From the NCBI GenBank assembly GCA_964385305.1, contig CAYLOP010000018.1, forward strand, positions 1 to 35,369: a stretch of DNA of 35,369 nucleotides. Reading direction: 5' to 3'. Below, piece after piece: positions 16,888 to 24,330 of the stretch. Origin of the DNA: CAYLOP01 sp964385305 (GTDB lineage Bacteria > Chloroflexota > Anaerolineae > Anaerolineales > E44-bin32). Below the pieces are notes generated by a model, which worked only from the letters and a program-made list of their open reading frames with translations, did no database searches and was not told where the DNA came from. Each line of letters starts with the position of its first letter. Position 1 is the first letter of the stretch. The position numbers and the translations under genes are program-made.

Positions 16888-17415
16888 TTACGCACGTTCC
16901 AGCGTATTAATCAACTCACGGCAGAAATGTGGGATGCCTTTTACAACTCGTCCCCATACAAGATTCCCATCTTGATAAGCGGCTTTATCCACCCACTGCA
17001 CGCCGGCATTGATGAGGTCATCCTTGATCCCGAGCGAGCCGATAGCCTTCTGCCCTTCGACATTGTCTGATGAAATAGCCACCCATCCTGCGTGCCAGGT
17101 CAGCGCGATGATCTTTCCAGCTTCATACATTGAGCGAAAAAGATCAATGGTGGCTGGATCGCGCCGAAGATGATCGGGCGCCCATCCGCCCGGAATCACT
17201 ATGCCATCGGACATCGCCGCGATCATACACACTGTAGATATTTCTGATTTAGCAGTCAGCCATCCCGATATGTTGATGAAGGTCTACTCAACTTCGGGCC
17301 CCACGATTGTCACAGTAGCGCCTTCCTCAATTAACCGCATCTGGGGTACCCAGAACTCGAGGTCCTTAAAACCTTGATCCACCAAGATGGCGACGCGTTT
17401 ACATTCCATTTCCAT
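16888..17415 (-). pseudogene. DJ-1/PfpI family glutamine-amidotransferase-like gene with in-frame TAG and lost nucleophile
   Basis: Read from ATG 17415 this is one 176-codon frame, the normal PfpI length. Codons 1-43 encode a typical family N-terminus (VAILVDQGFKDLEFWVPQ ... VGPEVE). Codon 44 is TAG (17284-17286), at a place where relatives usually have Lys, so AAG to TAG is the simplest change. The same frame then continues with GIVIPGGWAPDHLRRDP and ends with a recognisable FCRELI. The nucleophilic Cys of the family motif (A-x-C-H-G) is replaced by Trp at codon 107 (LTWHAGW). Two independent inactivating changes argue for a decayed gene. The downstream part alone could still be read from GTG 17232, but would lack the first strands of the fold. 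Confidence 0.85.
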
Positions 17416-17505
17416 GCTAACCATCCTCGAATTCTAATCACAAGATAGGGATGAAGGACAAGATACGTTCTAAAGAGGTTACACCGGTTCTTGTGTGTAG
17501 GGATG

Positions 17506-18696
17506 CTAGGCGGGGAGGATAGTTTTAAGGGTTGAACGCACCTGGGCGAGATGCAGCAGGTCGTGGTCGGTGCTTATGGCGACGAGCTCGGCCAGCGTTG
17601 TCGGTCCGAAGATTGCGTGGCGAGCCGGGCGTGCCCAAATCTCTAGATCGCATGTTTCAAGATAGGAGATTGTCCTCAGGCGTGCTTGAACAAAAACTTG
17701 GAGCGCTTCTGGACCGGATTGATGCAGGTAATCCCGTTCGAGCGCCCATTGATCGGTGTCGAAAGCGGAGAGATGGGGTTCATGGTGAGTTGTGATCGCT
17801 TCGACACGTGGGTAGAAGACCTCATTTTCAACATCACGAACGTGACAGATGATCTCATTCAGTGCCCATTCACCCTCTGCGGGTCGGCGGTCCCACATCT
17901 CTGCTGGCAGATCCTCGACCTGGGTGAGAAACGCGGCCAGGTAGCCGCGCAGGAGCGCCAGGAGTACCATAGGTTGTGTCACGGGTTTGGGATTTTCCGT
18001 TTCTTCAGTCTGAGCCAACCATTTGATGGCCTCTTCCAACGTGCCCCCCGGATAGGAATCGAGGGGGGATGCGCTGACATGGAAGACTTGGATCCCCATC
18101 GCCTGCGCCGGCTCCAAGTCATCTTTGGGGTCATTTCCGATCATCACGACCTCATGTGCAGGTTTGCCCAAGAGACCCAAGATCTCAGCATAGTATGCCA
18201 TGTTCGGTTTGGCGAAATGGAAGTTCTCGTAACTGGTGACGAGGGTATACGGATATCGGTCGACGGGGATGCCCGCCCATTCCAATCGGTATTCCATGGC
18301 GATGCGAGGGAAGAGCGGGCTTGTTGCAATGACAACCTCCAGACCAGCTTTAAAAGCCGCCTCCATGAGTTGCTGCGCAGCGGGGATTGGAGAGGTTAGG
18401 GTGTGCAGCGTGGGATAAATGTGGGTATAGAATTCGTGGATCGCAGGCCGTAAATCCTCCTCGCGGACGCGCAAGGTGGGGTAGAAGTGATCCGCAAAAA
18501 CTTGCGCCAATCGGGTGGTGGGATCCAGATTTGCAACCATGGCCTCGCTTCCCACAAGGACTTCGTTGATCACACGATCAGGATCGGCGTGCTCCGCAAG
18601 ATGTGTGCCAAGTTTCTTCAAGTACACGGGGATAAAGCGGGAGGGCTTGTTGTCGAGAAGTGTATCATCGAGGTCGATGAGGACCGTGGTGATCAC
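17506..18696 (-). CDS. HAD hydrolase fused to a DinB-like domain
   Basis: A 396-residue two-domain protein. Residues 1 to about 235 are a HAD hydrolase: motif I LIDLDDTLLD (Asp8, Asp10), motif II VIATSPLF, motif III Lys in FAKPNM, motif IV MIGNDPKDDLEPA. Residues about 245-396 resemble the DinB/DinB_2 four-helix bundle, with GEWALNEIICHVRDVE and TDHDLLHLAQVRSTL supplying the His residues that bind metal in that family. DinB proteins include thiol-dependent transferases and many of unknown reaction. The start is GTG, overlapping the preceding cysteine-rich gene by four bases (GTGA). The substrate is unknown and the fusion is unusual to me. Confidence 0.85.
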   Translation of the reverse strand: MITTVLIDLDDTLLDNKPSRFIPVYLKKLGTHLAEHADPDRVINEVLVGSEAMVANLDPTTRLAQVFADHFYPTLRVREEDLRPAIHEFYTHIYPTLHTLTSPIPAAQQLMEAAFKAGLEVVIATSPLFPRIAMEYRLEWAGIPVDRYPYTLVTSYENFHFAKPNMAYYAEILGLLGKPAHEVVMIGNDPKDDLEPAQAMGIQVFHVSASPLDSYPGGTLEEAIKWLAQTEETENPKPVTQPMVLLALLRGYLAAFLTQVEDLPAEMWDRRPAEGEWALNEIICHVRDVENEVFYPRVEAITTHHEPHLSAFDTDQWALERDYLHQSGPEALQVFVQARLRTISYLETCDLEIWARPARHAIFGPTTLAELVAISTDHDLLHLAQVRSTLKTILPA

Positions 18697-19040
18697 GCAG
18701 AGTCTCCTTCGGGGGTTTCCATGGGCAGTAGTTCATGGCAATGACCGCAGCCGATCTCAGGGACTTCAACGGCTTTCAGTGTTCGCGTGCAGTAAGCGGA
18801 GACATCAACCCGGTGGCGCAGCCCAAAAAAACGTGAGACGACGCGAGCTTCAAGGACCATCGTTGGACATGCATTCGCAAGGACAATCCGAGGTACGCGG
18901 CAGTGCATACAAAGATCCGGTGAGTAAACGCCGCCATGAGGCGTGCGTTCAATAAGGCGGCATTCCTGGCGATTGCGGCCACGGTGGAAATCTTCGTAGT
19001 AGTATGGGCATTCAGATCCAGCAGGAGTGCGCATAGGCAT
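18693..19040 (-). CDS. Eight-cysteine protein of unknown function, possible metal binding
   Basis: A 115-residue protein with cysteines at 11, 27, 44, 47, 58, 84, 98 and 101. These include two C-x2-C pairs, LCMHC and GCGHCH, and several nearby His. The pattern suggests one or two zinc sites or an iron-sulfur cluster. The region PYYYEDFHRGR...QECRLIE looks like a conserved signature, but I cannot name a characterised family. No signal peptide or membrane segment. It begins 14 bases after the efp stop and ends in a GTGA overlap with the HAD-DinB gene, so efp, this gene and the HAD-DinB gene may form one unit. ATG 19040 or the second Met at 19034 could be the start. Confidence 0.75.
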   Translation of the reverse strand: MPMRTPAGSECPYYYEDFHRGRNRQECRLIERTPHGGVYSPDLCMHCRVPRIVLANACPTMVLEARVVSRFFGLRHRVDVSAYCTRTLKAVEVPEIGCGHCHELLPMETPEGDSA

Positions 19041-19054
19041 ATAGGGGAGCCAGA

Positions 19055-19621
19055 TTAGACCCGAGTCACATATTGACCGGTACGCGTGTCAACACGGATT
19101 ACATCGCCAGATTCTACAAATAAGGGCACCTGCACCTTAAGACCCGTCGACGTGGTTACGGTCTTGTTAGCACCCGTGGCGGTATCACCTTTCACGGCCA
19201 TCTCAGATTCGATTACTTCCAACTCAACAGCCGTGGGCAGTTCAACGTCGAGTGGCTCGCCTTCGAAGAAAGTAAGTTTAACCTCCAATCCCTCGGTGAT
19301 GTAGTTGATGGCATCTCCTAATGCGGCCTCTGTGAGCGCCGGCTGCTCGTACGTCTCCGTGTTCATGAAGTTGTAGAAATCGCCATCTTTGTAGAGATAC
19401 TGGACTACCTGGTGGTCGAGGCGAATCTCCTGGACTTTATCACCGGAGGTGAAGGATTTTTCTAAGACCCCACCGGTGCGAAGATTTCGTACCTTTGTGC
19501 GGATCGTGGCTTTGCCTCGCCCTGGTTTGTGGTGGGTATATTCGATCACCTTGTAAAGATCGCCGTCGAGCTCGAATGTTACACCGTTACGTAGTTCATT
19601 TACATCGATCACAGAGTCCAT
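19055..19621 (-). CDS. efp: Translation elongation factor P
   Basis: EF-P rescues ribosomes stalled at polyproline stretches. It is 188 residues, the standard size, with KOW-like domain I, two OB domains and the C-terminal signature GDVIRVDTRTGQYVTRV. The tip of domain I, normally the modified residue, is HKPGRGKA: the position is Arg35, not the Lys modified by EpmA in E. coli or by the Bacillus pathway. Arg-type EF-P is rhamnosylated by EarP in some proteobacteria, but no earP is visible here and other Arg-type factors may act unmodified. A strong promoter lies just upstream. Confidence 0.97.
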   Translation of the reverse strand: MDSVIDVNELRNGVTFELDGDLYKVIEYTHHKPGRGKATIRTKVRNLRTGGVLEKSFTSGDKVQEIRLDHQVVQYLYKDGDFYNFMNTETYEQPALTEAALGDAINYITEGLEVKLTFFEGEPLDVELPTAVELEVIESEMAVKGDTATGANKTVTTSTGLKVQVPLFVESGDVIRVDTRTGQYVTRV

Positions 19622-19641
19622 CCTTGCAGAGAGATGTTCGG

Positions 19642-19671
19642 ATTATAGCCTTGACGGCTTATACCCGTCAA
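19642..19671 (-). promoter_or_regulatory. Sigma-70-type promoter of efp overlapping a 7-7-7 inverted repeat
   Basis: On the minus strand TTGACG (19666-19671), an 18-base spacer and a perfect TATAAT (19642-19647), about 20 bases upstream of the efp start. The inverted repeat TTGACGG/CCGTCAA with a seven-base spacer (19651-19671) covers the -35 and most of the promoter spacer. This is the same layout as the rpmB promoter repeat, though the sequence differs. Confidence 0.75.
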
Positions 19672-19754
19672 TTGCAGTCTTTTTCATCGGCGGGTGCTTC
19701 AAGCTCGATGACACAATGCAGGACATGCACATGCATTCAATACGTTGGAGAAGC

Positions 19755-20195
19755 CTATGTCTCTAAACCGAGTGCGATGGTTGCCAGCGCCAGCGCTGTT
19801 TTCTCCTCTTTGCCTGTCTTGACTTCTTGGTGGTTGCAAGAGGCTTGCACGATATTGGAGCCAATGAGAAGTAAAGCTCGACGAAAGTGATCGGCTTCGA
19901 CAGCATCAACTTTTTCACGCAGAAGATCCCCGGCTTGCTTGAGCCCTTGGAGCACAACGCGATCGTCTTCGTGAAAGGCTTGGAATACCTGGTTATATTC
20001 AGCCCGAATAGAAGTCAGGACCTCACGTGCCAGCGGGTTCTTATAGCGGGAGGCCTCTGAGATCTCCCGCGCAAGCGCGCCCATTTCCTGCTTGTCGATC
20101 TCTCTGTCGACGCCTGCGACGGCGGTGAAGATCCAGAGAATTGTAAATTGGAGCGTGCGCCATTCTTCATCGGTAAAAACAGATCGATAGCTCAC
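19755..20195 (-). CDS. Small helical protein, TerB-like, function unknown
   Basis: A soluble, mostly helical 146-residue protein. The segment FTILWIFTAVAGVDREIDKQEM, with acidic residues after a hydrophobic helix, recalls TerB-like or tellurite-resistance-associated folds; this is a weak resemblance. The start is taken as GTG 20195 because AGGAGG stands five bases upstream. A longer frame from 20222 would include the ribosome binding site as coding. The stop lies 133 bases from the efp start, and the efp promoter falls in that gap, so this gene is probably transcribed separately. Confidence 0.65.
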   Translation of the reverse strand: MSYRSVFTDEEWRTLQFTILWIFTAVAGVDREIDKQEMGALAREISEASRYKNPLAREVLTSIRAEYNQVFQAFHEDDRVVLQGLKQAGDLLREKVDAVEADHFRRALLLIGSNIVQASCNHQEVKTGKEEKTALALATIALGLET

Positions 20196-20587
20196 ACCCG
20201 CCTCCTTTCCCGGGAAATTCACACATCTACCGACTTCAGAAGATGTCTATAGGGGCCGTGTCTGTTACACAAGTCACTATGACTTCAGCAAATCCCGATC
20301 CATGGAACACGACCGGTATGAATAATTTCGCTCATTTGTAGGTGATCGGACTTGGGGCTGTGCGATCAACACGGTGCGATCGAAACGTGCGTTCACGTTG
20401 GGTGAGGACGACCGATCCCACCGGGACCCTCATCAGAAAACGATCTGAGAAACGTTCCCCGATAAGGATCCTATGTCATGATACATCAATTTCCGCTCTC
20501 GTCCAACCTGGTTAATGGGATTGCTTGTGTATAATTGAGCGCCCGGTTGTATGAAGTTGCTAGGGTAATGAAAACGCTTTCTGAGCT
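20196..20587. other. Gene-free stretch between the TerB-like gene and dinG
   Basis: Apart from the ribosome binding site of the leftward gene, I see no convincing coding region in 392 bases. A TATAAT at 20530-20535 on the plus strand has no good -35 partner and points into the 3' end of dinG. A small hairpin, AACGTG-cgtt-CACGTT, lies around 20378-20395. A small RNA cannot be excluded, but I do not recognise SRP, 6S or tmRNA signatures. Confidence 0.5.
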
Positions 20588-23377
20588 TCACATACCCAGC
20601 CAGCGTTCTGCTGCCTTGGGAAGGTCAGAGAGACTCCCGACACGTAAAGTGCAGCGCGGAAGCGAATCAATGAAGGCTTTTCCGTATTCTTTCGTGAGGA
20701 TGCGGCGGTCAAAGACGACCACGATGCCACGGTCGGACTGAGTTCGGATCAACCGGCCAAAACCCTGGCGGAAACGCAGCACGGCTTCTGGTACAGTGTA
20801 CTCGTAGAATGGTGCCTCAAAGGTTTCTGAACGCGCGGCGATAATGGGATCGTTGGGGACATCGAAAGGCAGACGCACAATGGCGAGCACAGATAGCGCT
20901 TCGCCGGGCACATCCACGCCCTCCCAAAAGGAGCGCGTTCCTAGAAGCACCGCTCGTTCGCTGTCCCGAAAACTTTCCAAGAGCATATGGCGGGAAGCGC
21001 CAGTGCGCTGTTCATAAACATGTATGTCGTGCTCGTTGAGCGGATTTGTGATCGCGCGAGCGGTGCGACGTAATTGTTCGTTTGAGGTAAAAAGGACCAG
21101 CGCTCTTCCGTGTGTGGCGCGGCACAATGCTGTAAGGCCTCGCTCTACGGCGCGCTGATAAGCTTGGCGTTCTGCTGGCTCGGGGATATCGTTGACAAGA
21201 TAGAGCAGGGTTGATGTTTCGTAGTCGAAGGGGGAACCGAGCGCCAATTCATCCGCATCCTCAGCGTTAAGTCTCCGACGAATGTAGTTAAACTCGCCCC
21301 CTGTCGTGAGCGTGGCGGAGGTCATGACAACACTTTCTTTCTCATGCCATAGGAAGCGTTCTACTAAAGGACCCACATCCAATAGGGCAGCATGGAAGGA
21401 AAGACCATCCTGGTGAGCTTCCGCTTCGAGCCAATAGATGGTCTGAGGGTCGGGTTCGAAAATCATATTATCGAGATTCATGTAAGTCTGCTCGAGATTT
21501 TGAGCGGTGATCCTCACCGCTTGTGCAAGGCCTTCAGCCTGCGCCGAGCCCCCATTCACAAGTTCTCCGAAACCCTCACTAAGATTGATCAGCGCTTCAA
21601 CGATGGCTTTTAGTGGGCCGCGTAAATCATCCCACGCGATCTCGACGCCAGTCCATTCCGACAACGTGCGAGAGGATGGGACGATACGCTCTCGATGGCC
21701 ATAAAGCCCAATGGGTTTACCTTCGCGTTTCTGAGACATGAATTCGCTGAGCGTATCAAAGGTGCGTTGCATGAGAAGGCTGCACTCCTTCGCCCGATCA
21801 ACGATGACCTCTACTGCTTTTTCTAGGGGAGCGATCTCTTCAGGAGAGATTTCGGCGCGTGCGACTTCAAGTACTCGACCGAGTAATCCGCTTGAACGCG
21901 AGCCAAGATCACGCACCAGAAAAGTAGCATTGCGCCGGCTCACCTGGAAACTCATGCCGCGGGTCGTGGCTGATTCGAGATGGTGAGCTTCGTCAACGAT
22001 CAGATAACGATACTCAGGGATGACCCGATTCCCGGTGGCAATGTCAGCCAGGAGGAGCGCATGGTTTACGATCACAACATGAGCACTTTCTGCTTCCTCG
22101 TGCGCTTGATAGTAGGGGCATTTCCCAGCAGCTAAGAAAGGACAGGTCTGAGCTGAGCATTCTTGTCCTTCTGCAGAAAGGTCGGTCCAAATTGCGGTCT
22201 CTCGCGGGTGTAAATTAATTTCCCCGCGATCTCCCGATCCGCCGTTATAAAGCCAGAGCAGGATCTTCGCGAACACGCGCATCTCATCGGCTGTGCGGGG
22301 TCTGATCAGTCGCAAACTGTCAAGACGTCGGGGACAAATGTAATTTGAGCGTCCCTTCAGTACCGCAGCGCGAAAATCGATACCAAGGGTACGTCTGAGA
22401 TCGGGGATGTCTTTATAGATCAATTGCTCCTGGAGGTTAATGGTATTGGTAGAGATGACCACGCGTTCATGGTTCTGGGTCGCCCAGGAGAAAGCCGGAA
22501 GCAGGTAAGCCATGGATTTTCCGATGCCCGTCCCGGCCTCAACAAGCAGGTGCCGGCTTTCGGAGAAGGCCGAGGCGACTTCGCGCAACATTGTGACCTG
22601 TTGTGGGCGATGTTCATACGCGGGAAATTGCTTTGCAAACGGACCGCCTGGCTCGAGGACCGCGGCAAGCTCCTCGATGTCTAAAGCGTGGGGCTCCTGT
22701 ACGGGGATGATGGTTTCATGCCTTGCATAGACGCGTGGAAAGAATTCGCGGAAAAGATCTCTCCCCTCCTGGATTTCAATGCCCCTCTCATGAATACTTT
22801 GCAGAACCTCGTCAAAAACCCAACCCGCGCCCCATTCAACCTCACTTCCAAGACGAGCGATTTCCTGCACGATTTCGATTGGCAGTTGCATGGCTTCTTC
22901 GAAGAGGCGTAAAAAAACCAGTCGAGTGGTTTGTGCGTCCTCGAGTGCGCGGTGTGCGGTGCGCAGAGGCACACCAAGCTGGCTTGCCAGGCTTGCGAGA
23001 TTGTACCGCCCGGCATTGGGTAGGAGAACCGCAGCGAGGTCATACGTGTCTAATGATTGATTGTATCGGAAGAGATCTTTGGACTGTAAGAATCGGAGGT
23101 CAAAATTGACATTGTGTCCAAGAATGGGCGAATCACCGACGAATTCTTCGAGTTCCTCCAAGACGCTGGAGATGCGAGGGGCGTTCGAGAGCATGTCATC
23201 GTTGATGCCCGTGAGGGAGGTAATCATCGCTGGGAGCGGACGTCCCGGATTAACGAGCGTCTCCCATGTATCCTCAATCCGAGATCCGCGAAATCGCACG
23301 ACACCGATCTCAATAACGGCATCGCGCCTGAAATCCAATCCGGTCGTCTCCAGGTCAAGGGCGATTAGACTCTGCAT
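20588..23377 (-). CDS. dinG: DinG-type helicase fused to a DnaQ-like 3'-5' exonuclease
   Basis: A 929-residue protein. Residues 1-170 are a DEDDh exonuclease: ALDLETTGL (Asp8, Glu10), LGHNVNFDLRFL and HRALEDAQ. The XPD-like superfamily 2 helicase follows, with Walker A EAGTGIGKS near 280, the DEAH box VDEAHHLE near 462, and GRLIRTQSDRG near the end. Four cysteines between the Walker motifs (one in YICPRRL, three in CSAQTCPFLAAGKC) match the iron-sulfur cluster of DinG. Exonuclease-DinG fusions are known from Firmicutes; unlike the S. aureus protein, this one keeps helicase motifs and cluster cysteines. It probably acts on R-loops or damaged forks. A TATAAT with extended -10 lies 16 bases upstream of the ATG. 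Confidence 0.94.
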   Translation of the reverse strand: MQSLIALDLETTGLDFRRDAVIEIGVVRFRGSRIEDTWETLVNPGRPLPAMITSLTGINDDMLSNAPRISSVLEELEEFVGDSPILGHNVNFDLRFLQSKDLFRYNQSLDTYDLAAVLLPNAGRYNLASLASQLGVPLRTAHRALEDAQTTRLVFLRLFEEAMQLPIEIVQEIARLGSEVEWGAGWVFDEVLQSIHERGIEIQEGRDLFREFFPRVYARHETIIPVQEPHALDIEELAAVLEPGGPFAKQFPAYEHRPQQVTMLREVASAFSESRHLLVEAGTGIGKSMAYLLPAFSWATQNHERVVISTNTINLQEQLIYKDIPDLRRTLGIDFRAAVLKGRSNYICPRRLDSLRLIRPRTADEMRVFAKILLWLYNGGSGDRGEINLHPRETAIWTDLSAEGQECSAQTCPFLAAGKCPYYQAHEEAESAHVVIVNHALLLADIATGNRVIPEYRYLIVDEAHHLESATTRGMSFQVSRRNATFLVRDLGSRSSGLLGRVLEVARAEISPEEIAPLEKAVEVIVDRAKECSLLMQRTFDTLSEFMSQKREGKPIGLYGHRERIVPSSRTLSEWTGVEIAWDDLRGPLKAIVEALINLSEGFGELVNGGSAQAEGLAQAVRITAQNLEQTYMNLDNMIFEPDPQTIYWLEAEAHQDGLSFHAALLDVGPLVERFLWHEKESVVMTSATLTTGGEFNYIRRRLNAEDADELALGSPFDYETSTLLYLVNDIPEPAERQAYQRAVERGLTALCRATHGRALVLFTSNEQLRRTARAITNPLNEHDIHVYEQRTGASRHMLLESFRDSERAVLLGTRSFWEGVDVPGEALSVLAIVRLPFDVPNDPIIAARSETFEAPFYEYTVPEAVLRFRQGFGRLIRTQSDRGIVVVFDRRILTKEYGKAFIDSLPRCTLRVGSLSDLPKAAERWLGM

Positions 23378-23390
23378 GGGTAGAATGATG

Positions 23391-23429
23391 GGATTATAGC
23401 ATCAAGCTGAGTCATCCATGCTATACTCC
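23391..23429. promoter_or_regulatory. Divergent, mirror-image extended -10 promoters of dinG and the sigma gene
   Basis: GGATTATAGCAT (23391-23402) and ATGCTATACTCC (23418-23429) are inverted copies with one mismatch. Read leftward, the first gives TGCTATAAT for dinG; read rightward, the second gives TGCTATACT for the sigma factor gene. Both are extended -10 elements with poor -35 boxes, which suggests dependence on the TG motif or an activator. The repeat could also bind one regulator for both genes. Confidence 0.6.
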
Positions 23430-23588
23430 TCGCAGAACGCCTCCTGTAGTTCGTCCTACCTTCCATTATGGCCGGGCGGAAGGCAGGTGTTGTGCCTGAC
23501 AAATAGGGTGCAGCATAGCGGGGACCAATTTTTAGGAGCTAACCCCGTGCAGAAATCCTGGGTAGAGTAGGTCGAGGAGAAGGGTAAC

Positions 23589-23660
23589 GTGAGAGACGCG
23601 TTGGGGTTTTCTGTTATGAACGACGCAGACCAGGAAAGCGGAGTCGATGGCGCTGCCTGA
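23589..23660 (+). CDS. Possible 23-residue leader peptide overlapping the sigma factor start
   Basis: A GTG-started frame (M-R-D-A-L-G-F-S-V-M-N-D ... G-A-A) preceded by GAGGAGAAGGG four bases upstream, a better ribosome binding site than that of the sigma gene itself. It ends 14 bases inside the sigma gene in another frame, so ribosomes finishing it could restart at ATG 23647. The sigma frame has a stop (TGA) ten codons before that ATG, so the two cannot be one protein without a frameshift. Speculative, since short ORFs arise by chance. Confidence 0.3.
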   Translation: MRDALGFSVMNDADQESGVDGAA

Positions 23661-24246
23661 GCTTGGCGATCTGGAACTGGCTCGAAGAGCTGCCAAAGAT
23701 CCCAAGGCCTTCGGTGAGTTGTACAACCGGCACGTCCGCCGTATTTACAACTACATCTATTACCGAACGGGCAACCATCATGACGCCGAGGACCTGACGG
23801 CGCGCGTTTTTCATAGGGCATTACGGCATGTGCCCAATTTTCAAGATAAGGGAGTGCCGTTCTCTGCGTGGTTGTACCGCATCGCGCACAATCTCGTCGC
23901 CAATTGGCATCGAGATCGAAGCCGACGGCCGGTTGTACCTTTGGAGGATCAAGTTGTACTTGCGGATGTGGATGATCTCCCTGAGAGCGAGGCAATTGCA
24001 GCAGAGGAAAGGCACATGCTGCTGGAAGCCGTGCGCAACTTACCACCAGATCGGCAGGAAGTCTTGATTTTAAAGTTCGTCGAACGGTTATCCAACGCTG
24101 AGATTGGTGAGATCATGGGACGGACTGAGGGTGCCATCAAGAGTCTTTATCACCGAACCTTAAACGCCCTGCGCGAGGAAGTCGGCAAGGTGGATATTAT
24201 AGATAAACCTAGCAGTGACCAGAAAGGCGATTCAAGGAAAGATTAG
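23647..24246 (+). CDS. RNA polymerase sigma factor, ECF-like sigma-70 family
   Basis: A 199-residue two-domain sigma factor. Region 2 spans about residues 20-85: AFGELYNRHVRRIYNYIYYRTG, then DAEDLTARVFHRAL (region 2.2, core binding) and PFSAWLYRIAHNLVANWHRD (regions 2.3/2.4). Region 4 spans about 125-180: LPPDRQEVLILKF and the helix-turn-helix LSNAEIGEIMGRTEGAIKSLYHRTL. Region 3 is absent, as in ECF factors. The next gene encodes a small membrane protein that may be its anti-sigma partner. The upstream leader is about 210 bases. The target regulon cannot be read from this window. Confidence 0.93.
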   Translation: MALPELGDLELARRAAKDPKAFGELYNRHVRRIYNYIYYRTGNHHDAEDLTARVFHRALRHVPNFQDKGVPFSAWLYRIAHNLVANWHRDRSRRPVVPLEDQVVLADVDDLPESEAIAAEERHMLLEAVRNLPPDRQEVLILKFVERLSNAEIGEIMGRTEGAIKSLYHRTLNALREEVGKVDIIDKPSSDQKGDSRKD

Positions 24247-24330
24247 TACGATGATGAAGTGGGACACCGTGAGGTCTGGATTAGTGGTTGCCAGAATGTT
24301 CACACAGCACAAGATTAGCGGAGGGTGAGT

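Noticed and set aside
23456..24046. Minus-strand open frame opposite the sigma factor gene
   Set aside because: The composition is shadow-like (Cys, His and Pro-rich) and the sigma factor on the other strand is certain.
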